Of a stretch of DNA of 64,000 nt, positions 25,987 through 34,081 are shown piece after piece (position 1 is the first letter of the stretch; each line of letters opens with the position of its first letter). This stretch comes from a virus. The notes under the pieces are model-generated. The model was not told the DNA's origin. It saw only the letters and a list, made by a program, of their open reading frames with translations, and made no database searches. The position numbers and the translations under genes were made by a program. The stretch is from positions 124,001 to 188,000 of IMG/VR virus record IMGVR_UViG_3300024308_000302; one strand, 5' to 3'.

Positions 25987-26181
25987 AATAACACCTCTTA
26001 ATAATAATTGAATAATAATACAAAAGTTGCTAAATTTTGTCAAATGATATGAGATTAAGAGCTTGAATGTTATTTAGATAAAAGAGAAATCAATAAAAAA
26101 TCATTTTCAAAACATTTTTTTCGCAATTATAATAATCATGAATGTTTAAAATAAAACGAGATAAAGTTTTAAATTTAAAAA

Positions 26182-26236
26182 AAGTAAACATATTTGACAA
26201 CAATTAAAACAAAAGATATTTTATAAAAGTTTACTT
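26182..26236 (+). promoter_or_regulatory. Promoter flanked by an 8-bp inverted repeat
   Basis: TTGACA (26194-26199), 17 bp, TATTTT (26217-26222). The promoter is enclosed by AAGTAAAC (26182-26189) and GTTTACTT (26229-26236), a natural operator arrangement for a dimeric repressor. Confidence 0.6.
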
Positions 26237-26255
26237 AATAAATAATGGAGAATTT

Positions 26256-26726
26256 ATGTTAAAAACAATACTGGCTACAACATTATCAATATTAGCTTTA
26301 TCATCACATGCTGACACAGTAATATCACCAAAACCTGAAAATATTTATCTTTTTGATATTAAAGATAAAGAAAAGACTTTTGAAGGGACATATGCAATAG
26401 GTTTAGACGAAAATGTATTATTAAAATGCGACAATAAGAACAAAGTACCAGATGAAATTGATTATAGTTGTAAATTTGATTTAAAAACTGACAATAATTT
26501 TAATATAAACAATGAAGCTATAACAGGAGTTCAAATATTATTGATACCAACAGTGATTGAAAAAGATGTATTAAGAACTAACATTGTATATAGACAAAGG
26601 ATTGATCAAACACATTCCATAAATTCTGTTATGGTAGACCAACAATTGAAATTAAACAAAAAGAATGAAATAAAATTAACAGATGATAATAATCTTTACA
26701 TTACTGTTAAAAAAGAAAAATATTAA
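26256..26726 (+). CDS. Secreted hypothetical protein
   Basis: A 156-residue protein. Residues 1-19 form a Sec signal peptide ending SSHA; the mature protein is Asn/Lys/Asp-rich with two cysteines (LLKCDN and YSCKF) that may pair. TGGAG lies 6 nt before the ATG. Plus strand, under the TTGACA promoter at 26182-26236. No family recognised. Confidence 0.75.
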   Translation: MLKTILATTLSILALSSHADTVISPKPENIYLFDIKDKEKTFEGTYAIGLDENVLLKCDNKNKVPDEIDYSCKFDLKTDNNFNINNEAITGVQILLIPTVIEKDVLRTNIVYRQRIDQTHSINSVMVDQQLKLNKKNEIKLTDDNNLYITVKKEKY

Positions 26727-26733
26727 TATAAAA

Positions 26734-26754
26734 AAAGCACCATCAAGGTGCTTT
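26734..26754. terminator. Terminator between convergent genes
   Basis: AAAGCACC, ATCA, AGGTGCTTT between the ends of 26256-26726 and 26775-27542, with A/T runs usable on the minus strand. Confidence 0.7.
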
Positions 26755-26774
26755 GTTATACAGCGAAGAATACT

Positions 26775-27542
26775 TTAAATTTTGGACATATCCAGTAAAT
26801 CAACCAAATCTTTAAAGCTCATACCTTTACCATCAAATGCTTCTCTATTTTTTTGCTCGATCAACATTGAAAGAAAGTCATTCAGATAAGCATCCAATTG
26901 GGTATCAAGTTTCAATACAGCATTCTTTTCAAAGAAATCATTATAACTGTTAGATGCATCAGTAACAATATTCGCAACTTTATTGTCAACATCAAAACCA
27001 ACTGCAAAACGAACTTGTTGTCTACTGGAAAGACAAAGAGCAATCAAACCTTTCAGTTTGGTATTATCTGATTCATCTTCAAAGTGCCAGTCAAACTGAA
27101 TACCACAGCTAAAAGACTTTTTGCTAAATTTTGGCTGCATGACAAACGATACAGAGTCTTCAACTTCATATTCACCAGAAGGCTCATGAAGATCAGGTTT
27201 CAAAATGCTTTCAAAGCTGACAGGTTTGATAGGTTCGAACAACTCCTTGAATGAAGGATGTTCGTTAACTTCGAGCAGGAAGTCATTCAGCATTTCAAAT
27301 TGAGCACGATTGACATTATCAAGACCAAAAATTGGTGCAATCGTTTCGTAGTGCTCTTTGTTGATGGTAAGACGATAGATCGAAGTACCCACAACGTTAA
27401 AAATAAGTTTAGAATTTTTTTCTTCACCAACAGTCACATAAAAATCACTACAGTAATCTTTGAACGTGTGTTCATCGTTAGGAAAATGGAAATTCAAGAA
27501 ATCCTGAATTCGTGCTTTGAATTTTTCTTGATGTTCGTTCAT
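26775..27542 (-). CDS. Family B-like paralogue (C-terminal tail)
   Basis: A 255-residue soluble protein ending LVDLLDMSKI, close to the shared tail pattern. The N-terminal half has alternating strands and aromatic residues, as in family B; overall similarity is weak. No known family. Confidence 0.7.
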   Translation of the reverse strand: MNEHQEKFKARIQDFLNFHFPNDEHTFKDYCSDFYVTVGEEKNSKLIFNVVGTSIYRLTINKEHYETIAPIFGLDNVNRAQFEMLNDFLLEVNEHPSFKELFEPIKPVSFESILKPDLHEPSGEYEVEDSVSFVMQPKFSKKSFSCGIQFDWHFEDESDNTKLKGLIALCLSSRQQVRFAVGFDVDNKVANIVTDASNSYNDFFEKNAVLKLDTQLDAYLNDFLSMLIEQKNREAFDGKGMSFKDLVDLLDMSKI

Positions 27543-27685
27543 AACAATTTACCATTGATGGATAGGAATGGCAGTATTATACCAAAAAAAGGGTTCGTAG
27601 ACAAGTTAATTTGTGACAAATGATAATTTGAAAATCTTGATTATGTTTTTTAATGACTTATAGTCACACTATAACGAGAAAGAAA

Positions 27686-27706
27686 AAAGAGGCTGGTGCC
27701 TCTTTT
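27686..27706 (-). terminator. Terminator of the toxin-immunity operon
   Basis: AAAAGAGGC, ACCA, GCCTCTTT and a T run on the minus strand. Confidence 0.8.
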
Positions 27707-27723
27707 ATTAGTAAAAACTTTAT

Positions 27724-28470
27724 TTAAGGAATTTTAAAGATGTCTAAATAATTTGAAATAACAATATCATCTGAAATAATCACATCACCATTTGAAAGAT
27801 CAATAAATAGTTCTTTGTCAGAACTTGTTTTTCCAAAATTAAACTTTGTAGTAACAGAATTATTTATCGTTCTTAAATAATCAAAGCCATAAATAAAATC
27901 AATGGTATCACAATATTTAATATTCTTATAAACATAAGTAATATGTATATGGTTAATACCATATTTAACAATACTCAAAAAATCAGCCAAAATTGGACTG
28001 TTAATATGATTAAGCGAACAGATTTCGTTATCAGTAAACTTAAATATGACACATTCATCATCTTCGTCATTTTCTGACAGACAGTTAATTAACTCTGAAA
28101 GAGGCATAGATAGTTCAGAAAAATGATAGAAGTTTATTTCACCACAATAATAAACTAATCCAGTGTCAGCATTAAAAACAAAATAATCGCCGCCAATGTC
28201 TGTTGCAAAAATAAAAGAATTATTAGGCATTGATGGAAGTTTATCACGCAATATTTGTGTTTGATATGATTTTGTCTCTTTTAGTATAGATTTAGCATTT
28301 AAAATCTCATAAACAGAAACAATATTTTCTTTGGCATTAAAAACAAAACTAATGTCAGGACTTAAATAATAGCCTGAATTCATTTTGTTAAAGATTTTCT
28401 CATCATCTACATTAATTGAAATATTAAGAGATTTTTTAATTTTATCTAATTTAATCAAATTTTCCACCAT
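27724..28470 (-). CDS. SUKH (SMI1/KNR4-type) immunity protein
   Basis: A 248-residue cytosolic protein. The core resembles the SUKH superfamily: NNSFIFATDIGGDYFVFN followed by TGLVYYCGE matches the IGGD..hh.d...G.VYh.. pattern, then an acidic helix (SELINCLSENDEDDE). SUKH proteins bind and neutralise polymorphic nuclease toxins. The ATG at 28470 lies inside the end of the WHH nuclease gene (20-nt overlap), so the two are translationally coupled and the assignment fits. A start 7 codons earlier is possible. Confidence 0.8.
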   Translation of the reverse strand: MVENLIKLDKIKKSLNISINVDDEKIFNKMNSGYYLSPDISFVFNAKENIVSVYEILNAKSILKETKSYQTQILRDKLPSMPNNSFIFATDIGGDYFVFNADTGLVYYCGEINFYHFSELSMPLSELINCLSENDEDDECVIFKFTDNEICSLNHINSPILADFLSIVKYGINHIHITYVYKNIKYCDTIDFIYGFDYLRTINNSVTTKFNFGKTSSDKELFIDLSNGDVIISDDIVISNYLDIFKIP

Positions 28471-29116
28471 TATTAAAAACTGCTTGACCACCAGTATGTT
28501 TTACTTCATCATGTATCTTTCGAGGTACTAATTGCATAGTTTTACCATTTTCATGATGATGCCACGTATAACCTTTTGGAGTTTTCGAAAAACCAGCTTG
28601 CTTGTTTGCAAGAGCAAAGTCTTTAGCTCTAACACCTGTCAGTTGAATATCAACTTGCTTAATTGAAACTTTAGAAAAATCAGGAAAACCTTGTGGTGTA
28701 AATTTTATACCACTTGGATGAACTTGTCCAGCATATTTACTATTTATTGGAGCACGTCCACCAATAGTCGGAATAAGAGACGGAGGGCCAGTTGCAGGCG
28801 GTTTTGTTACTATTGTTTTAGGAACATTAATATTCTGAACTTTAGAAAGAAATTGCTGAGATTCATTTTTTAAATTCGCATATTTTGGATTAGCAACTAT
28901 TTTTGATAAATTATCAACTGCTTTTTGTTTTAAAGCAGGATTTTTAATAATGTTATTAACAACAGTTGATTGTAATTTAGGATTCTTAATTGCCGAAACA
29001 AGAATTTTAGTACCAACCAATAATGCAATTTTACTTTTAATACCAGCCTCTGCTAAACTCATATTCAGAATAAGCAAAGAAGATAAAAAACTTGCTATTA
29101 ATAATTTAAATTTCAT
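28451..29116 (-). CDS. Secreted WHH-family HNH/EndoVII nuclease toxin
   Basis: A 221-residue protein. Residues 1-24 are a Sec signal peptide (ending LAEA). Residues 25-110 form an Ala/Lys/Val-rich helical spacer with proline-rich TKPPATGPPSLIP. The C-terminal domain (about 130-221) carries HPSGIKF, DFSK, and GYTWHHHENGKTMQLVPR, the signature of the WHH nuclease family (PF14414 type) of polymorphic and T6SS toxins, then IHDEVKHTGG. It probably cleaves DNA or RNA. The downstream overlapping gene encodes its likely immunity protein. No T6SS or CDI delivery domain is fused. Confidence 0.9.
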   Translation of the reverse strand: MKFKLLIASFLSSLLILNMSLAEAGIKSKIALLVGTKILVSAIKNPKLQSTVVNNIIKNPALKQKAVDNLSKIVANPKYANLKNESQQFLSKVQNINVPKTIVTKPPATGPPSLIPTIGGRAPINSKYAGQVHPSGIKFTPQGFPDFSKVSIKQVDIQLTGVRAKDFALANKQAGFSKTPKGYTWHHHENGKTMQLVPRKIHDEVKHTGGQAVFNNGGKFD

Positions 29117-29183
29117 AGTATCCCTTAATAAAATATTAGAATAATACTGTAAAAAGGGGGAATGTCAACTGATGAAAATAAAA

Positions 29184-29204
29184 AAAGAGGCCGAAGCCTC
29201 TTTT
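29184..29204 (-). terminator. Intrinsic terminator with UUCG-type loop
   Basis: AAAGAGGC, TTCG, GCCTCTTT and a T run on the minus strand, after the 29219 gene and before the toxin operon. Confidence 0.85.
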
Positions 29205-29218
29205 ATGAAATCTGGAAT

Positions 29219-29428
29219 TTAATCCAGTTTGATTTTTTTGAACAGCAACGAAGTGCTGACGCTCATGATTCGACCCATTCCCTTGATGGTCAAAGCCTCA
29301 GTATCGAGTAGGGCGACCATGTAAACACTCAGACTTTGAAAGTGCTGATGTGCTTTCGATGGTTCATTCTCATGCTTGATAGCGTTGAGGAAAGAACGAA
29401 TACGTTTACGGCAAGTTTGGTTGGCCAT
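29219..29428 (-). CDS. Small basic hypothetical protein
   Basis: A 69-residue protein (MANQTCRKRIRSFLNAIK). The ATG at 29428 has GGAGA 8 nt upstream. It begins 43 nt after the micro-ORF at 29471-29491. No family recognised. Confidence 0.7.
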   Translation of the reverse strand: MANQTCRKRIRSFLNAIKHENEPSKAHQHFQSLSVYMVALLDTEALTIKGMGRIMSVSTSLLFKKIKLD

Positions 29429-29470
29429 TCTCAAATCTCCATTATTGGCAAACAAAATTGTTAAAAATGA

Positions 29471-29491
29471 TTAGGAAGCATCGCTAGACAT
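29471..29491 (-). CDS. Micro-ORF MSSDAS with strong ribosome site
   Basis: ATG TCT AGC GAT GCT TCC TAA, six residues, preceded by AAGGAGA at 7 nt, the best type of ribosome site in this region. It precedes the 29219-29428 gene, so it may be a leader peptide, or a micro-gene like those at 59.7-59.9 kb. Confidence 0.5.
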   Translation of the reverse strand: MSSDAS

Positions 29492-29554
29492 AATGTTGTC
29501 TCCTTATTCTATTAAGCAAAGTGTACTATAAATGAACATCAAAAACAAGCTATT

Positions 29555-29884
29555 TCAACGAATTAAACGGCTCAAATCAGTGAAAAACGCCGCTTTCTTT
29601 TCATAGTTCAATTGAGCATTATCAAAGAGAGCTTTCAATTCTCTTTCAATTTTTTTATAATTATCATCAATTTCTGGATTAAACATCAAATAAAGACGAT
29701 TAAGGAATTTAAGCATAATATCATGCAGAGCAAAAAACTCAACAAATGCCCGTCTATTTTGAATTCTCTGAACAGATGAATAGGACTCTTTATAAATCTT
29801 CACCAAATTAACAAACACAATCGATTGATGAACAGTTACATCCAAATTTTCCAGTTTTGCGAGTGCTTCATTAATGATAGTCAT
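29555..29884 (-). CDS. Hypothetical helical protein
   Basis: A 109-residue protein, helical throughout, starting MTIINEALAKLENLDV. Two nucleotides separate it from the upstream gene 29887-30132, so they share an operon. No family recognised. Confidence 0.7.
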   Translation of the reverse strand: MTIINEALAKLENLDVTVHQSIVFVNLVKIYKESYSSVQRIQNRRAFVEFFALHDIMLKFLNRLYLMFNPEIDDNYKKIERELKALFDNAQLNYEKKAAFFTDLSRLIR

Positions 29885-29886
29885 AT

Positions 29887-30132
29887 TTATTTTACCTTTT
29901 TGAAACCACAGTCATAAGAAGTGTTTGCATAACGATGGTACTGACCTTTGTTGATACGCTGAGCATAAAGTTCAGCCAACCAACGGGACTTGAATTTATA
30001 CTTCACTTTAAAACCAGTGCTCACAGTACGAATATCGGCTGTTTCAAATTCCCCGCTGAAATAAACTCTTACGGTACGGAAAAGGCGTTTGGTGAATACT
30101 TTGAAAATAAGACCTGTAAAACCATAGCTCAT
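29887..30132 (-). CDS. Small basic hypothetical protein
   Basis: An 81-residue, strongly basic, aromatic-rich protein (VFTKRLFRTVRVYFSG, KVKYKFKSRW). First gene of the pair with 29555. It may bind nucleic acid, by charge only. Confidence 0.7.
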   Translation of the reverse strand: MSYGFTGLIFKVFTKRLFRTVRVYFSGEFETADIRTVSTGFKVKYKFKSRWLAELYAQRINKGQYHRYANTSYDCGFKKVK

Positions 30133-30195
30133 GGTAAAGCCCTCGGGTGTTTTAAAGCTGAATTATAGCATCATTAAGAAAAATGAGCAAGATAT

Positions 30196-31323
30196 TTAAG
30201 AAATCTTATTTTTGATTTTGCTGGTTTTAAAGAGTTGTTTTAAATCAGTTCTACTAACTTTACCAACTTGCTCTAACTGATGTATTTCTTGTATTTTAGA
30301 TAAAAGATGAGCATGCACTGAATCATAATTGTCCGCATTAAGATTGGCATTGATATAATCTGATGTAAATGGTAAATATGAGTTTTTAAGAACAGGAACT
30401 TTATCTGCATTTTTTAACATGTAATCATGCATTTTTGACTTCAAATAAAGACTGCCATCATCAGTAAATTGAGAACTTTCATAGAAGTATTTTTTATCTG
30501 CACAATAGTCAATAATAGAATTTGATACCATTGTTCCTAAATTCTGTCCTCTAAAATCATAATTGACAGCAATGAATCCTAAATATTTAAATTTGTCTAC
30601 ATGATGAGAAGGGCTAACAAAAGGATTTTTCATAATAGAACCTATTGCAGCAATGTCTTCATCATTATGATAAATAAACCATGTATCATTTTCTTGCTTT
30701 TCCATATTAACAAAAGTTAAACCATTATTGAGATTTAAATAATGTTCTAACCCAGCGTTAGAAGCAAAAGATTGTTCTTTAATCAAATTTGAAATTGATT
30801 CAAGCGAAATATCACCTTCAATAATGGAAAATTGAAGATCATTTTTTGATTTCAAATGTAGTTGTTGTTTTAATGGATTTTTCTCAAACAACTTAGCGTA
30901 ATAAGGATCATTACAGAGATCATTAATGATAGATAAAACTTCTGGTGTATGTTCTGTAACTTCTTTTATCTTGTGACTAAAAAAATCACTGCTATCTATT
31001 ATTTTTTTGACAAATAATCCATTTTGAATGTGATAGTTGAAACGTTCATTAAGCTTATGCTCTTCCAAAACACGTAAATCTTTTTGAAAAGGTGAAGAGA
31101 TATAGGTAAAAGAAACACCATCATCAGTAGCAGATTCAAACAATTTGAAACCCTGATATTTTTTATCAAAATAATAAGACTGTGTTATAGCATGTAATAC
31201 CGTATTACAAACATGAGAAGCTACCGACAAGGAATTAATATCATTTTCATTGATTATGCCATAATTATCTTCATAAGATTTTTTAATAGCATTTTCAAAA
31301 TTAGAAAAATAGTAATGAGACAT
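30196..31323 (-). CDS. GNAT-like acyltransferase
   Basis: A 375-residue protein. Residues 245-275 hold a GNAT motif A: YLGFIAVNYDFRGQNLGTM, with the acetyl-CoA loop RGQ.LG. Before it FVNMEKQENDTWFIYHNDEDIAAIG matches the core strands. The 200-residue N-terminal region is of unknown fold. It may acetylate a host or phage protein; the substrate is unknown. Confidence 0.7.
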   Translation of the reverse strand: MSHYYFSNFENAIKKSYEDNYGIINENDINSLSVASHVCNTVLHAITQSYYFDKKYQGFKLFESATDDGVSFTYISSPFQKDLRVLEEHKLNERFNYHIQNGLFVKKIIDSSDFFSHKIKEVTEHTPEVLSIINDLCNDPYYAKLFEKNPLKQQLHLKSKNDLQFSIIEGDISLESISNLIKEQSFASNAGLEHYLNLNNGLTFVNMEKQENDTWFIYHNDEDIAAIGSIMKNPFVSPSHHVDKFKYLGFIAVNYDFRGQNLGTMVSNSIIDYCADKKYFYESSQFTDDGSLYLKSKMHDYMLKNADKVPVLKNSYLPFTSDYINANLNADNYDSVHAHLLSKIQEIHQLEQVGKVSRTDLKQLFKTSKIKNKIS

Positions 31324-31403
31324 GTTTATAAGTAAGTGTTATATACTAATTATTATACTACATATTTAAAATAAAAAAAGTATTAATAAAAAATCAACTT
31401 ATA

Positions 31404-31427
31404 AAAAAAGCCCACTGATGTGGGCAT
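31404..31427 (-). terminator. Intrinsic terminator
   Basis: GCCCACA-type stem (GCCCAC with GTGGGC) and a T run on the minus strand after the 31431 gene. Confidence 0.8.
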
Positions 31428-31430
31428 TAT

Positions 31431-32402
31431 TTAAGCGAACTTATGAAGCTTGTTAACTAAAGTTTTCAAATTTTCTTTATACTCAGCAGTTACAATGCTG
31501 TTAACCAGACCAGCCATTTGTGGAATACTGATATAGTGAATGTCATCAACTTTTTGAGAAAACTGTCTGAAAGAGTCAATAACACCATCAGATTTGTAAC
31601 CACAAACCTTTTGAACAATAGATGATTGAAGTACCACATTATCATCAACAATCACATAAGGGATAACATCAGAACCAATAATGATTACAGATTTATCTTT
31701 ATCAATATTAACAACTGCAGCTTTACGTGGAGTATTGCGGTTAAAACTGTTAAATAGTGTTACCAATTTTTTAGCATAAGTCTGATTGTTCATTTCGCTT
31801 GCAATAAGCGGGAACTTACTGAGAGGAATAAAGTTTGAAATACCATTCTTTGTTTTAAGTTTAACAGAAAATTCTTGAAAGTTATCACGAACTTTTAGAT
31901 TCTTATAACCACAATAACGCAAAATATCAGTTGCTTTAACAACAATCTCACCAGAATTAGTTGCTACAGAGAAGTAGTGTTTATTAACTTCAATAAAATC
32001 TTCAAGGTCATCTTCAATGGCAACTTCTTTTCGATTTTTGATAGCAGTCATAAAATTACGCAAAAGCCCAGCAACAGCGGCATTCAAAAGAGAGTGGTGA
32101 TTTTGATTGTTAGACAACACACCTACTACATAAGGCAGGTTTTTGATAGCATCAACTGGAATAAAAGAAGCTGATGGATAAAGCTCAATGAAGCTTTTGA
32201 GTTTCAATCGAGCATCATAACGCTTGACCAGATCTCTGTTTACACTACCATTGTCATCCAATTTATAATTCAAGATAGCCATCATGTCATCAAAACAGAA
32301 ATAGGATTTATTGCTTTCAGTTTCATAGACAATACGAATGTCTTGCTTGAGCATTGTGAAGGTGGTAAACAGGTAATTTTTGTATTTGGACCAAGTATGC
32401 AT
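31431..32402 (-). CDS. Protein with three Bro-N-like repeats
   Basis: A 323-residue protein. Three regions follow one plan: MMAILNYKL (near 41), TDILRYCGYKN (near 164) and SSIVQKVCGYKS (near 264), each followed by a charged R.F..FS.K segment and an IPL-type strand. This resembles the Bro-N/antirepressor domain (helix, ALGYKN, then YIsE...). If real, it is a triplicated Bro-N-like DNA-binding protein. Promoter TTGTTT-17-TATAAT at 32436-32464. Confidence 0.6.
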   Translation of the reverse strand: MHTWSKYKNYLFTTFTMLKQDIRIVYETESNKSYFCFDDMMAILNYKLDDNGSVNRDLVKRYDARLKLKSFIELYPSASFIPVDAIKNLPYVVGVLSNNQNHHSLLNAAVAGLLRNFMTAIKNRKEVAIEDDLEDFIEVNKHYFSVATNSGEIVVKATDILRYCGYKNLKVRDNFQEFSVKLKTKNGISNFIPLSKFPLIASEMNNQTYAKKLVTLFNSFNRNTPRKAAVVNIDKDKSVIIIGSDVIPYVIVDDNVVLQSSIVQKVCGYKSDGVIDSFRQFSQKVDDIHYISIPQMAGLVNSIVTAEYKENLKTLVNKLHKFA

Positions 32403-32435
32403 TAAGAGAAAACCTTACAAATTTAAGATGGGGTA

Positions 32436-32464
32436 ATTATAACAAAGAAACAGGCGTTAAACAA
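32436..32464 (-). promoter_or_regulatory. Sigma70-like promoter
   Basis: TTGTTT, 17 bp, TATAAT on the minus strand, with TG one base before the -10; 34 nt before the Bro-N-like gene. Confidence 0.8.
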
Positions 32465-32488
32465 GAAAAAAAGGCATAAAAATATGCC

Positions 32489-32812
32489 TTAAACGAAAAC
32501 AACATCTGAACGAGTTCTTGGCGTGAACTCAAGAGGATAACCAGCAGAGACACCCATTTGAATAAGGTTATCAGTGACAAATTCAACCAAAACACAGTCA
32601 ACATCAAAATCAAAAGAACTCTGGCCTTTGTCATAAACCATAAAATCAGAGCTAATAGAGTGATTTGATCTTTTTAAACTGATTTCAAAATCTTCATAAT
32701 CACTATTCGAGTGATATTTTGAATAATAAGCGGCTTTAACAGAAGGACCAAACATATCTTTAAAAAACTTGGTAAGACCTTCATTCAGAATTGCATATTG
32801 AATAGAAGACAT
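32489..32812 (-). CDS. Hypothetical protein
   Basis: A 107-residue protein; ATG at 32812 with a full GGAGG 7 nt upstream, so the 9-codon extension is rejected. It is co-transcribed with the small gene at 32851. No family recognised. Confidence 0.7.
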   Translation of the reverse strand: MSSIQYAILNEGLTKFFKDMFGPSVKAAYYSKYHSNSDYEDFEISLKRSNHSISSDFMVYDKGQSSFDFDVDCVLVEFVTDNLIQMGVSAGYPLEFTPRTRSDVVFV

Positions 32813-32850
32813 GATTAAACCTCCAAAAAATAAAGGCACATTGCTGTGCC

Positions 32851-32976
32851 TTAGTATTGTTCCTTTAGATGGGCACGCTTATCGCGGCCTTTCTTTTCCT
32901 TGCGTTTTTTGTCCACCTGAACAGAAGATTTGTTGTAGGTGTTCATGTGTTTTGCAACAAAGTTGTTTTTCATCAT
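32851..32976 (-). CDS. Small very basic protein
   Basis: A 41-residue protein starting MMKNNFVAKHMNTY with DKKRKEKKGRDKRAH in the second half. GAGGG lies just before the first ATG, and a TTGATT-17-TATAAT promoter at 33006-33034. Similar in style to the two MQGS proteins near 45.5 and 47.1 kb. Too short for common ORF cut-offs. Function unknown; charge suggests RNA or ribosome binding. Confidence 0.7.
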   Translation of the reverse strand: MMKNNFVAKHMNTYNKSSVQVDKKRKEKKGRDKRAHLKEQY

Positions 32977-33005
32977 AAAACCCTCAATAAGTTTGGAATG
33001 CGAGC

Positions 33006-33034
33006 ATTATACACAAAATCCAAACTAAAATCAA
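33006..33034 (-). promoter_or_regulatory. Sigma70-like promoter
   Basis: TTGATT, 17 bp, TATAAT with TG just upstream, on the minus strand. Confidence 0.8.
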
Positions 33035-33047
33035 GGATTTTGCGAGT

Positions 33048-33371
33048 TTACTTCACCTGACGTAGTTCTTGTGCCAGATTTGGATGATGCAGATTTTGCA
33101 GCAAGATGTTACGAATAAATGCACCATGTTTGTAAAGACTGATTTTAGTTACATGACCATCAGCACCATGACTGATAACCAATTTAAAATGGTCACCTAC
33201 TAATGAAACCTGAATATTTTTGCGGTCAGCAACTACTGAAACTTCATCACCAAAGCCACATGATTTATGGACCTTATCAAGCTCTTTTTGAGCATTACTG
33301 ATAAAAGCCCGAAGCAAATCTTTGGTGGTATGGTCAATAAACTGATTTTCAAATTTATTCAGAGAACTCAT
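33048..33371 (-). CDS. Hypothetical protein
   Basis: A 107-residue protein starting MSSLNKFENQFIDHT, with a beta-rich middle (VVADRKNIQVSLVGDHFKLVIS). GGGTGA lies before the ATG at 33371. The tRNA-like remnant lies just upstream. No family recognised. Confidence 0.7.
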   Translation of the reverse strand: MSSLNKFENQFIDHTTKDLLRAFISNAQKELDKVHKSCGFGDEVSVVADRKNIQVSLVGDHFKLVISHGADGHVTKISLYKHGAFIRNILLQNLHHPNLAQELRQVK

Positions 33372-33437
33372 AGCAATCACCCGAAGTTAGTTAAAGAAAA
33401 TCCAGAAACCCTATTAGAATCTCTGGAGGTAATGAAT

Positions 33438-33497
33438 TGGAGGTGCGTATGGAATTTTACCACGGATGTTGCAACTGGATTTTATAGTCTCCGCACC
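33438..33497 (-). pseudogene. Armless tRNA-Cys-like remnant
   Basis: A 60-nt element with acceptor GGTGCG/CGCACC, discriminator T, encoded CCA, a GTGG/CCAT T-stem-like hairpin and a TTGCAAC segment that would hold a Cys GCA anticodon. There is no anticodon stem and no TTCG T-loop. It looks like a shrunken tRNA-Cys. The plus-strand GGAGG sites here come from the CCTCCA end and are not taken as ribosome sites. Confidence 0.4.
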
Positions 33498-33587
33498 TAC
33501 AGACCACCAGCATCCCCTTTCGTTTGGCCAAAACTTTCACATCAACGGAGCAAGTATATCAAAAAAACACACCGCTGTAAAGCCTTT

Positions 33588-34037
33588 TCAATCTTTTAAA
33601 GAGAAATTTTTAACAGTGTTTTTACCATTTTCAACGGTATGGATTTGTACAGATTCATTGTATACAATAATAACAGACATTTGTGTATTTTTTATATCAT
33701 TGACCATATCAAGAGAAGTATAACCACTTGAGAAAGAACATTCAGCAGATGAACATTCTGTAAAAAAATCACTAATGATATCTTTAATTTTTTTGACAAA
33801 GTTCAAATGAAGCTCTTCATCAAAATAATCACCTTTACGGGTAACAAAATTGATCGATTCGTGAACTCGTTTTGGCATTGTATAAAAAGAAGATTCTAAA
33901 TTGGAAATAAAAAGGTCAAGCGAAGCTTTATTATTCGCTTTCTGTAAAATGGTGTTAAGTTCTTCATCGGTTCCCTGCCAACCACCTACAGCAAGAAGGC
34001 CACGAACGTAATCAAGATTATATTCAGCAATGTTCAT
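33588..34037 (-). CDS. Hypothetical protein
   Basis: A 149-residue protein starting MNIAEYNLDYVRGLLAVGGW; the helical N-terminal half has a GGWQGTDEELNTIL turn resembling a degenerate helix-turn-helix or EF-like loop, but this is not diagnostic. No family recognised. Confidence 0.7.
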   Translation of the reverse strand: MNIAEYNLDYVRGLLAVGGWQGTDEELNTILQKANNKASLDLFISNLESSFYTMPKRVHESINFVTRKGDYFDEELHLNFVKKIKDIISDFFTECSSAECSFSSGYTSLDMVNDIKNTQMSVIIVYNESVQIHTVENGKNTVKNFSLKD

Positions 34038-34081
34038 AGTTAATCCTATTATATAAAGATATTTATTATACCATGATAATG

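Noticed and set aside
30196-31323. GNAT plus a second catalytic domain in the N-terminal half
   Set aside because: No second motif could be identified; only the C-terminal GNAT signature is supported.
33438-33480. 12-codon plus-strand ORF (MEFYHGCCNWIL) after GGAGGTG
   Set aside because: The GGAGG is the complement of the CCTCCA end of the tRNA-Cys-like element, and the neighbouring genes run the other way.
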